Positions 16,301 through 26,900 of a stretch of DNA of 32,899 nt are shown here, piece after piece. Source of the DNA: a virus; IMG/VR virus record IMGVR_UViG_3300048033_001020, positions 1 through 32,899 of that record; one strand, 5' to 3'. Within the stretch, counting starts at the first letter, position 1, and every line of letters starts with the position of its first letter. Below the pieces are notes generated by a model, which was not told the DNA's origin, searched no databases, and saw nothing but the letters and a program-made list of their open reading frames with translations. The translations under genes and the position numbers were made by a program.

Positions 16301-17873
16301 ACCAATTGGCGAAATTGGTCAAGTACGATTTAACACAGATACAAATCAGTATGAAGGTTTCAACGGAGTTGCTTGGAGTTCGTTAGGCGGCGTAAGAGAT
16401 GTAGACGGCGATACTCTTATTCTTCCAGAATTATCACCTGGGTCAAATGAAGATACATTGTTCTTCTATGTTGGCGGCATCGAAGCACTTAGATTAAACA
16501 ACCAAGGTTTCCAAGGCGGTATCTTAATTGATGGCAACATGCGTCTTGAAGGTAACGCAATTAAAACATTAACATCCAACTCAGACTTAGATGTAATGGT
16601 TAACGGTACTGGAGAAATCAATTTAGAAGCTAACACAAATGTAACTGGCGTATTAAATGCAAGTAGTTGGGTAACAACTCCGAGAGCGTTTGTTACAGGA
16701 GAGTTAATAAACAGAATTGCGTATATTGACTTCCAGAATGAAATACAAACAAGCGATAACTTACAATTTGATGATACTGAATTAACTGTTAATGTTCCTA
16801 CTAACATTAATAGTAACACAACTATCGATGGAATACTTAACGTTACGGCTAACATAAACGTTCCAGAAGTATTTACAGACTTCTTAACTGTTGCTGAAGA
16901 TTCGTACTTCTTAAAAAATGTTTACTTTGATCAGATAGGTATATTTGGTACACGTATTAGTACACTAGATACTAATGCTCCTTTACAACTTGATGCTGCC
17001 GGTAACGGTAGAGTTGTATCAATGACAAACATGACCATTGAAGGCGAATTGTTTATAGACGGCGACATCTTTGGTAATCAAACAACACAGAATGTGTTTA
17101 ATACTACAGCAACTTCTATTAATGCATTTGGTCAAGCAACTACTATTAGCTTTGGTAATGCTGCTGGCACAACAACATTTAACGCAAATACACCGTCACT
17201 AAATTCTACATCAGGCGCAGTAGTTATAGGCGGCGGTGTTGGCATTGGCGAAAATTTACACGTTGCAGGTGACTTAAATGTTGAAGGCGGCGACATTAAA
17301 ACGTTGCAACAAAACTTTAAACTACTTGACGAAAACATACAATTCTTAGATGCATTCGGAAGTTCTACCTCAATTAACTTTGGTGCACCAACTGGTCAAA
17401 CTGACTTTAAATCAACTGACGGCAGTACTAGCTCGCTAACAGGCGGCGTTATATTTAGAGGTGGCATTGGTGTTGCAGAAAACATCTTTGCAGATGGTAT
17501 TATAAATGCAACTAACACTACTGATGCAACTAACACTTCAAGCGGCGCTCTTATTGTTGAAGGCGGCGCAGGAATTGGAGCAAGTTTATTTGTCGCAGGA
17601 ATTACACGTCTTGAAAATACAACAACGTCGACAGATAGTACAACTGGCGCACTTGTAGTCGAAGGCGGCGTTGGAGTTAAAGAAAATCTCAACATAGCCG
17701 GAGTTGTTAACATTGAATCAACAACTGAGTCTGGTAGCACTGAAACTGGTGCATTGGTTGTATCAGGTGGCATTGCTACAGGCAGAGACATTTATGTTGG
17801 TCAAGATGTAGAAGGTTCGGGAATTGATCTAAGTTATATTAATAACTTTACTATCGATGGCGGAACTTACTAA
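13371..17873 (+). CDS. Long fibre protein with beta-helix and shaft repeats
   Basis: This 1500-residue protein is a modular fibre. Residues 1-150 contain shaft-like sequence. From about residue 155 (VYWVTANGSDGNTGE) a right-handed beta-helix domain of the pectate-lyase-like type begins. It has the sequence GTFEEIFPLTVFPGVNISGQG, broken here only by normal turns, and reaches to about residue 400. Residues about 684-1100 contain two copies of a ~224-residue module, each including AWSSLGG. The C-terminal ~220 residues carry repeats with the core GALVVEGGVG-x-x-x-NL. Such proteins bind or degrade surface polysaccharides, or form fibre shafts. No catalytic residues can be assigned by eye. No clear ribosome binding site precedes the start, so translation is probably coupled to the gene 4 nt upstream. 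Confidence 0.85.
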   Translation: MKFLKRTTLANKNVKDEALKINRFGEVTTDSKMSIGKTGRPNVELDVAGSANVADTLNANVLQASVLEPQFSNGDLSIQASGTGNVVINNLLTVGETATTFTGEVVNINNLRLDGDGARTGISAIDSNTGLYLDSAGTEGIYANGVDITKKEGNVYWVTANGSDGNTGESMQDAFATIRQALVVARNGDHVKIGSGTFEEIFPLTVFPGVNISGQGIRSTQIKPTAATRTQNCFQFRGGSLVKDLTIREMEYDSVNDRGYAFCYDESTLATFTRGPYIMNVTVLNFGSSVRLGLNSPDDPYGFNAGDAGRGIKADGQFVSRSAIEASFLVNEATFFCPGQTAVVLTNGVRMEYLNSFTYLADKAFDATTGVQGWGGSGQTYVVVNNVTGGNFIPGETVRYTSTDGSTVAQFQISGWDVATQTLSITGLYTGLDGVDFTPQYGQGGSIIGTVSGVQAESVTEVTKFEFGAELRAIGSANVYGNTGVNADGPGVSLRLISHNFAYIGAGKLTSNRASDAIQANEVVETNGGKIRYTTTDHLGDFRVGELFYVSQETGEVTIDGAGLNFGALAGGLEFDDGQGNKSTITATGITTGFMSFANNGIGSTDILEIDSLDALSLFSDEGTITINAASGTQQVEITGEPIVLRGNIDLGTDPDDPVNPYPFVTRFKSYVESNIQPAPEFTNIWDLGAPDAVWGTAYVSAVQVDDILIENNKISVGVTNQDLELEPAGAGKILLGGTSYVRVPVGNTPERGSSADTGAIRFNTQIQQFEGYQGTAWSSLGGVKDIDGDTYITPEVSPGSNDDRFDIYAGGSLVGQWNFDDLTVNTTRFNNNNFTFESNTMKMTDANVDYRFEILPGGTGEFRFNKTVNIDGDIVLPGGTISAPNAVLSVTTLAASNFASDIIPDVSMAYDIGHTTAMYNAAYINEINTEDFRLFQNRISTVNTNSDFEIAAAGSGQIRVLGESALVIPIGTNATRPIGEIGQVRFNTDTNQYEGFNGVAWSSLGGVRDVDGDTLILPELSPGSNEDTLFFYVGGIEALRLNNQGFQGGILIDGNMRLEGNAIKTLTSNSDLDVMVNGTGEINLEANTNVTGVLNASSWVTTPRAFVTGELINRIAYIDFQNEIQTSDNLQFDDTELTVNVPTNINSNTTIDGILNVTANINVPEVFTDFLTVAEDSYFLKNVYFDQIGIFGTRISTLDTNAPLQLDAAGNGRVVSMTNMTIEGELFIDGDIFGNQTTQNVFNTTATSINAFGQATTISFGNAAGTTTFNANTPSLNSTSGAVVIGGGVGIGENLHVAGDLNVEGGDIKTLQQNFKLLDENIQFLDAFGSSTSINFGAPTGQTDFKSTDGSTSSLTGGVIFRGGIGVAENIFADGIINATNTTDATNTSSGALIVEGGAGIGASLFVAGITRLENTTTSTDSTTGALVVEGGVGVKENLNIAGVVNIESTTESGSTETGALVVSGGIATGRDIYVGQDVEGSGIDLSYINNFTIDGGTY
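15421..16660 (+). repeat. Two-copy ~224-residue module in the 1500-aa fibre
   Basis: Copy one starts near 15421 and copy two near 16096, a period of about 675 nt. Each contains, in order, an asparagine-containing NKIS/NRIS strand, an AAGSG or PAGAG turn, an IRFNT/VRFNT strand, AWSSLGG, a DIDGDT/DVDGDT motif and an ELSPGSN/EVSPGSN motif. A degenerate third partial copy follows around 16900-17050. DNA identity is clearly below protein similarity, so the duplication is old. Confidence 0.7.
17200..17800 (+). repeat. GALVVEGGVG shaft repeats
   Basis: Five copies of a segment with the core (S/T)GAL(I/V)VEGG(V/A)G-x-x-x-x-L-x-VAG occur near 17213, 17437, 17541, 17643 and 17744. The last four are spaced by about 101-104 nt (34 residues), a regular fibre-shaft period. 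A further copy of the same core occurs in the 3923-aa fibre near 27355. Confidence 0.75.
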
Positions 17874-17896
17874 AAAATCAGTTACCTCCTTAAAGA

Positions 17897-17904
17897 AATA
17901 AATA
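17897..17904 (+). promoter_or_regulatory. Late promoter AATAAATA
   Basis: AATAAATA matches the T4 late core and lies in the 68-nt gap between the two large fibre genes. It ends 37 nt before the start at 17942, a spacing close to that of the perfect promoter at 488. It provides separate expression of the giant fibre and the genes behind it. Confidence 0.6.
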
Positions 17905-17941
17905 CATGTACAAGAGCATATCGTAACCAGGAAATGACCTA

Positions 17942-20900
17942 ATGGCAAATAAAATACTACACAAACGAAATAATGTCCAAGGACAAGCACCAACAGCAGA
18001 GCAATTAGACTTAGGTGAAATTGCAATTAATACTGCCGATGGGAAGATGTTTATTAAAAAATCCGATGGCACTATTCAAGATGTAAGTAAAGAAATATTT
18101 AAAGGCGATACTAGAGTAGTAGTTAATGACGAAGGAAATGGCGTTGTTACTATGTTAGTTGACGGTGTAGAAAAACTACGTGTTGACGGAACTCAAGTAA
18201 GTATATCTGATGATTTAGAAATAGATAATCAAGGATCAATTAAACTTAAAGAACTGGGAGCATTTGGCAATGACTCAGTTAACCTTAAAGCTCCGTCGGA
18301 GCTAAGTGATAGTTACGATATTATACTGCCAGCATCTGATGCTAAAAAAGGACAAATTTTACAAAACGTAGGATTTGGACAAACGCAATGGAGTGATCCA
18401 GGTTCACTAGGTGGTAACAGAATTTACGTTAGTGCAGAGTACGGCGACGATACAAATGACGGACGCACTGGCGCTGTTAAAACTATTAAACGTGCTGCAC
18501 AAATTGCTTCAGATGGTATCTTTACACCGGTTGTTGATCCTGGTCAGTCAGCTTACGATGCTAAAGATTTAATAGAAGCTAACAGAGCATTCTTAGAAGA
18601 AGAAGTTGTACAGTTTAGTACTAATGCATTTAATATTACATATGATGCAGCAAAGTGTGAACGTGATGTAGGTTTAATTATTGATGCAATTGAGAACGAT
18701 ATGCGCCTTGGCGGCGACTCTGCATCAACAGTTGCTGGCGCACTTTATTCACTAGAAAGTTCTGCATTAGTTAAACAATCACAAGACGTTGCTACAGAAT
18801 ACGGCTTAAGAAGAATTAGAGATATTGTTAAAGAAGTTGTAACTAACTCTGTTATTACTGACACAACTCAAGTAGGCGCAGTACAACAATTCGACGGCAC
18901 GAAAACTGCAACAGCAAGTGAAGCATTATTAGTTGAAGGATTAGGACAAAAAGTAGTTGACTTTTATGTTGATGGCGTCGGCGATGGTCCAAATGAAACT
19001 AAAACTTTAGACACTGGCTTACTTAATGCAGAAACACTAATCGACAATAACAAAAACTTTATTCAAGACGAAGTTATTGCATTCTTAAATCAAAAGTATA
19101 GCGGCTTTGCATATGACGAAGCTAAGTGTGCTAGAGATACTGGGCTACTTATTGATGCTGCAAACTTTGATTTACTTTATAGTGGTAATGCTGAATCTCA
19201 TTATGCTGGCATAACTTATTTAAATGCTACAGCTTCAGCAGTTAGAGATTCGCAAAAACTAGAAACACTTGCAGGTATTGATTATGCAAGAACAATTGCT
19301 AAAAAGGTTGTACTAGGTGAACCTGTAAAGTATACATATCAAACAAATGAAGTACAAAACACTGCTTTACCGGCTGGTACGCAAACTGAAGCAGATAAAG
19401 TTGAAACAAACCTTAGTATTGTATACGGATTATTAAATGCTGGTATAGGAACTGCTAACGGTGTAATAACAACTGATACTGCAAAACTAAATTCAGACAC
19501 ACTAATTGAAAACAACTACGACTTTATTAAAGAAGAAGTCATTGGATACTTGACAGCAACATATGCTGGTTACACTTATGATCAAAATAAGTGTCGTAGA
19601 GATGTTGGCTTAATTCTTGATGCAGTGCGTTATGACTTAACACACGGCGGAAACAACGAAAGTATTCAAGCAGCACTATCTTACTATCGTTGGGTTGCAA
19701 GTACAACTATTAATCAACAACTAGGCGAAACACTTGCAGGTATTGATTATGCACTAGACCTAGCTGCATTAGTAGTACTAAATCAAGCACCTGCACAAAG
19801 TTATCAAGGTGTATTTGCACAGTTTACTGATACAGGCAATGCAGGCGATGCTGCTTCGCAGACTATCATTAACGGATTAAACGCATTAATTGCTGACATT
19901 ATTACAGACGGCGACAGTGCATCTATTGGATTAGACATCGATCCTAATAACGCTGTACCAAGTACTTTACAAGATGTTATTAATGCAAACGCAATACTAG
20001 AAGCTAACAAAGACTTTATTAAAGCTGAAACAGTTGCATTTATTACAGAAACATTTGGCAACTTTGATTATGACCCAGTTACTTGTTCTAGAGACGTAGG
20101 TCTTATTGTAGACGCAGTAAAATATGACGTAGAACACGGCGGCGATGCAGAAAGTATCTTTGCAGGTATTTCTTACTACAACAATGTTAGTGCAGGCACT
20201 GGAGAAATTACAGGAGATGCAGTTGACGTATTAAGAGCGCAATTGCAGCCAACAATTGATGCACTAGAATATACTAGAGACTTGCTAACTAAAGTAGTAC
20301 TACAGTCTACAATTGATAATCCTTACCAAACAGGATCTACACAAACACTTGACGCTGCTAACCCAACTACAAATGCAGTAGCAAATACAGTTTATAATCG
20401 TGCTAATACAGTAGTAACAATACTTAAAAACGGTTTAGGCGTACAGAACAGCTTTACAAAAACAGCAAATGTTCCGGCACTTAACGCTGAAAGTTTGTTA
20501 CAACAGAACACTACATTTATCCAAGAAGAAGTAGTTGCATACACTACTGATCAGTTCCCAGGCTTTACTTATGACGCAAATTCATGTAAACGTGATGTTG
20601 CGCTAATACTTGATGCTATTGAATATGACTTAACACACGGCGGTAATACTAATACTATTGCAGCAGGTGTTGCATATTATAAACAAGCAGCAGCATTAGT
20701 AGTCAGTGGACAGCGTACAGAAACACTTGCAGGCCTTGCACACTTTAAAGACATTGCGCAAAAAATTGTTCGTAACGTAACAATTGACACAACATACTCT
20801 TCAGAAGCACAAGTATTTGACGGAGCAAATCCAAGTGATGTAACTAGTGCAAACACAATAGGTTCACTACTTGACATTATTATTGATATTGTTGATGACG

Positions 20901-23900
20901 GATTAAGTACACAAGTAAACGTTATAGCTAACGGTGCTTTAACAACTGATCAAGATATACTAGATGCAGGTGCATTAATTACTTCTAATAAAGCGTTTAT
21001 CCAGGCTGAAACAGTTGCTTACGTAGATGCAAGTTGGATTAACTTCTCTACAGGTTATAATCAAAACTTGTGCAGACGTGACACTGGTTTAATACTTGAT
21101 GCAATTAACTTCGACTTAACATACGGCGGAAATTCTAACTCAGTAACAGCAGCAATTGCATACTTTAAGCAAAGCAGTGCATTTGCACTACAACGACAGT
21201 TAGTACAAACTGTTGACGGTATTATGCATGCTGTTAAGCTAGCACAACAGGTTGTCGAAAACTATGATGTAACTAGCTGGCAGATTGGCTCTACACAAAC
21301 ACTTGACGTTCAAAATCCAGGAAGTGCAGAAGCAGTTACTAAGATTGCTGAACTTGGAGTAGTAATTGAAGATATTATTACAGACGGGGCAAGCGCAGAA
21401 GCAGGTATTTCTATATCTAGAAATACACTAATACCAACAACTAATACAAACATTACAAATGCAGCAGACCTAGTTGCACTTAACAAAGCATTTATACAAG
21501 CTGAAGTTGTTAGCTACATTAACACATACTTTACAAACTTTACATATGATGTAGAGTTCTGTCGTAGAGACGTAGGACTGTTTATTGATGCCATTACATA
21601 TGATTTAATCTACGGTGGTAACTCACGTGCAATTGAAGCAGGTGAAGCATACTACATTGGTAATACTAGTGTTATTCAAGGACAGGAATTCCAAACAGTC
21701 TTAGCTAACTTATACTTTAAGAAACTAGTTAACAACATATTACAAAACGTTGTAAACGATCGTTTGTACCAAAACATAACAGGACAAACAGTTGATTTTA
21801 CTAAAACTGTAGAAGGTCCTACACTAGGAATTGTTGAATCAGAATTTGATATTATTGTTGATATTATCGAAAACGGACCTAATTCTGTAAATATTCCAAC
21901 ACAAGTTGATCCGGCATTTAATATTGCATATACAACTATTATGGTATCAACTGGCGAATACAAAGAAGACAACCCAGTTATTCTTCCAGACTATGTATCT
22001 GTTGTTGGCGACAACTTGCGTACAACTATTATTCGTCCACTAAATGCTAACCAAGACATCTTCCGTATTCGTAACGGTTGTTACTTACTAGGTGTTACAT
22101 TTAAAGACGGACTAGATGCGTTTAACGTGCCGAGCTTTACAGGTAGATTCTGTACAGCTTTCGATGATCCGTTTGATACAGGTGTTGATCGTACAGGTTA
22201 TGTAGGACTAAGAGAGCGTCCACTTATTACACAATCGCCATACGTGCAGAACGTATCTATTATTTCGTTCTTAGGACTAAGTGGTTGTTTAGTAGACGGT
22301 TCAAAAGTTATTACACCAAACATTCCGCGCTTTGCAATTGAAGCAGAAAATCCAGTATTTGGCGAAACACCTGAACAAGGTAAGTCAATGGTTGCTAACG
22401 CATATACTATGCTATCATTTGGTGGTGTTGGTTGGCGTCTAACTAACGATGCATACGCACAGATCGTTTCCTGTTTCCAAATCTTCTTAGGCAACGGTTG
22501 TTGGTGTCAGTCAGGTGCTTACCTTTCTGTTACTAACTCTGCTACTAACTTTGGTTTATACGCACTGCGTTCATCAGGTTACTCTGCTAACAGCTTTGTG
22601 TTTGACCGTGGTGTTATTGCTGAAGCTGGCGCACAAGCGTCACAGCAAAAACTAATTACCGTTGGTACTAAGCGTACTCCGATTAACCAGTTTGTTATCA
22701 GACTTTATGACGATGACGAGTTTAACAACTTAGCTAACGATATTACAAACAGCTTTAAAACTGTACCTGCTATACTAGAATTTAATGCAGGTGAGATTGG
22801 AGAGCTATACGGTGACGATGCAATTTACCCTGTTGACTCAGTTACAGCATCAACATTTACTATCCAAGTTGGTCCAGGTAAAAATCTAGGAACTTATGTA
22901 TCCGGCGGTACGGTTGATATTAATGGTGCTAATACTCCTGAGAATGTTGTATCAGCAGTTTATGATAATGTAGCAGGAACTTTAGAAATTGAAGTAGCTA
23001 CACTGCCTGTAGTACTTGATAATGTAACTATTACAGAGATTGAATTTGACGGAACTAATTATCCTGTATATGAAGCAGGATCATTAGATGTAGATGCAAA
23101 CACAATTACTATTCCAGGACACGGATTAGTTACAGGTGATGCTGTAACTTATCGTAGAAACGGTAACGTTGAGATCCCAGGTATTGCTGACCAAGGCTTG
23201 TATTATGTAGAAGTGCTAACAGCAGAAATTATTAGACTGTATCAAGATGATTCAAGAGGATTTGTTGCTGATATTATTGAAGTTTCTAGTGGTACACATA
23301 CTATTGAAACACAAACTGAAGAATTCTTTATTGATGACATTCTTCTTGATGCAGACGGTAATAAGCAAACACACAACAAGTATCAAGTACTAACATTAGC
23401 ACCTGGATCATATGCATTTGCACCAGGTGATACTATTGAAGCAACTACTGGAATTTATAGAAACAAGGCATATGTTTATGAATACAATTCAGTTACTAGA
23501 CAGCTAACAGTATCTGTAGAAAAAGCAGAAAACCAAGGCTCACTAACAAGAATCTTCTTTGATGCTACAAGTATTATTGACAGAGATAGTGCTGCGATTC
23601 CTAACAGTAATATTGCTGTTACAGGATTTACGTCAAGAACAGACTTGTTCACAGCAGAGTTTACAATTGATCCAACTATTGTTGGTGGTGTATTTACTAA
23701 CACTGGTAATTTACCAGGAACGTTTATACGTTTCCATAGACCAAGTATTGTTAACAGTTCATCTCACACTTGGGAATATGCAGGTTCGGGTACAGACTAT
23801 AACGCTCTACCACAGAACGGCGGCATTACAAGAGAAGAATACGAACAGTTTAGTGACTTACCAGGACGTGTTTACTCTTCAGGTACAAACGAACTTGGTG

Positions 23901-26900
23901 ACTTTAAAGTTGGTGACTTCATTGTTGCAGAAAACAGAACTGGTAACATTACGTTTAAAAACACAGTTACAGTTGGTGAACTATCAGCACTGAAACTTGC
24001 TGTTTCGGATGTTGTTATTGAAGCAATTTCGACTGATCCAGGACTAGGTGACAATGAACCAGGCGGCGCAACTGATACACGATTAATTACACAGAACGCT
24101 GCACGTAGCTTCCTAGCAAACAGACTAGGCGACTTTATTGATAAGAGTGTATCTACTAACTCAGTTGCTGGTGCAGTTCCACAGATGAACGCACAGGGCT
24201 TGTTGAACTCAGATATTATTCCTGCAACACGTAACTTTAGTTTGTATGTAACAGATCAAAAGTTTGGTAGATTTAATCTAACTGATGATATTCCACCACA
24301 AGAACCATTACAGGGCGACATTGCGCAAGAAAGATATGAGCGTGTGTTCTTTACACTTAGTCAGCCAGTTGCATTTAGCGAAGGTGACATTATAGTCGAA
24401 GCAAATACAGGTGCAACTGCTATTGTTGATGAAGACAACGGCGGCGCTGCTACTGCGTACTTTGCAAATATTGTTGGAACATTTAGTAACAACATTAGTG
24501 CAAACACCCTGAGTATTAACGGACAAAACACTACAGCATATATTACTAACACAGGCGGAACTGATGTGCGTGATATCCAGTACACTATGGTACAAGATAG
24601 TAGTAGCCAGTTCTTAAGATACTTACCAGCTGGAAGTACATTTACAGTTGGAACTACACTTACAGCAGCTAACTCTAAAACACAAGGTACCGTAACAGGA
24701 CAAGTAGAAGGTGTTGCTCTAGCAGTTGACATTGCTAATATTAGTAATGGTGCAGGGTATGTACCGACAACAGGATCACAAACATACACCCAAGTTCCTT
24801 TAATTAGTAACACAGGTACAGGTACAGGCGCTATTGCAGACATTACTGTATCTAACGGACAGGTAACTAACGTTGACTTAACAAGAGGCGGTAGTGGTTA
24901 TGCAGTGGGAGACACTGTTACGGCTGCAACAGGCAACTTAGGCGGACAAAACTCACAAGACTTCCAAGTTAACATTAACGCAGTTGATAACAGAGTGTTT
25001 GTAGATTTGATTGCTGGTAAGTTTATTGCTACAAGTACTTCGAACGAATACACAGAAAGTACCGTAGCTCCAGTAACTTCAGTTGCGTTAGGTAATACAA
25101 CACTAAGTGCATTTAATGCAGATACAACTGCTAATGGCGGTAACGTTGATTATCCTAACTCACAGATAATAATTAACTCGCACATATTTGACAACGGTGA
25201 TGTTGTTAACTATGCAAGTTCTCCAAACCCGGCAATAGGCGGATTACTACAAGGCGAAAGTTATTTTGTTAAAGTTATTGATTCAAATACTATTGAGTTA
25301 TACAACAGATATGATCTTGATGCAGCACAAAAAGTAACATTTACTTCGAGTTCAACTGGCACACATGCGTTTATTATTAAACATGTAGACACACGTAAAA
25401 ATCGTATATATGCACCAGATCACGGATATACTAGCGGACAAGCTTTCCGCTTTGTAAGTGCAAACCCTCCAACAGGAATGGTAAGTGGTGGTTACTACTA
25501 CGCTGGTACAACAAGTCAGAACACATTCTCAGTACACGAATTCCTACAAGATGCAGTAAGCAGTGTTAATGGTGTTACAGCAAATGAAATTAACTTTATA
25601 CAAACAGGTAGTGGTAGTGCTGACTTTGTAAGACAAGATGTTACAATATATGGAGAAGTTAATACTTCAGGCGAAACTGAAACTAACTGGGCATTGACTG
25701 GTAGTGCTAACGTTGATGCAAGTAACATTGTATCAGGTGTTATTAGTACTTCAAGACTTGCAGCAGTAGGAACTGCTAATAGTAACACTTACTTAAAAGG
25801 TGATAGTAGTTGGGATCTTGCAACACGTACAGTACGTGTAGCACTTGATTCTCCACTTAACATTACAGGCGACTTTTATACTAGTGGCGGCCAAAACTTC
25901 TACTTTAAAGATACACAGTTTGATATTGACAGAACTGATGATACTTTAGGTAATCAAAGTTTTACAAACATTGGTGTTGCTGCATTTAGTAAAGCACAGT
26001 TTAATGTTAACTCAGGCGAAGTAGAACTAAAAGCAGGCGTACTTGATGCAGGTACACTAGACGGACTAGATAGTCAGTACTTCCTAGATCCAGGTAACTT
26101 ACTAAATCCTGTACCAGTTAACAGAGGTGGTACAGCAATTGATCAGTATATACCGGGCGATATGCTATATGCAACATCACCGACAACACTAAACAGATTG
26201 CCAATTGGTGATCAAGGTGCTGTTATGGTTGTTGACGAGCTAGGTAATCCGACTTGGTCAAATGACGTTGCACCGTTTGTAGAAGATACAAACAACTTTG
26301 GTGTTTCGAGACCATTAGAAATACGACATGACGTTACAAACACACCAGCGGTAGGCATTGGTGTAGGTATGCAGTTCCAAGTTGAAACAGCTAACAACAA
26401 CAGAGAAGTTGGTGGTACTATTGATGCTGCTGCAACGGATGTAACATTTGGTTCAGAAGACTTTAGCTTCAAGTTTAACTTAATGTCAGCAGGCTTCTTG
26501 CAAGAACGAGCAGTATTAGATTCCATTGGTAACATGTCAATTGACGGCGACTTTACAATCCAAGGCGGCGATCTTAAAACAACAAAAACTAGTGCTTCGA
26601 TTTATGATACTACTGTGTCTTCGATGAGTATTGGTAGAGCTGCTTCTGCAATTACAATTGGTGCAGATAAAACTGGTGAAATGCGTATTAGAAATAAAAC
26701 GCTAGTAGTAGGCGGTGACGCAGTTGAAACTGCTCCAGTAGATGCTATAATTAAAGCACCTAATGCACTAGGTACTAACAAGCAAGGACCAGACTTAACA
26801 ATCAAAGGTGGTGCATCAACTGGTAACGGTGTGGCAGGGTCAGTATTTATTGATACTGGTGCATCTGGAAATTCAGGTAGTACTTCAAATACACAAGTTA

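Noticed and set aside
23559-23993. 144-residue plus-strand reading frame inside the giant fibre
   Set aside because: It is an alternate-frame shadow rich in Leu/Gln/Thr from shifted reading of the fibre codons, with no ribosome binding site.
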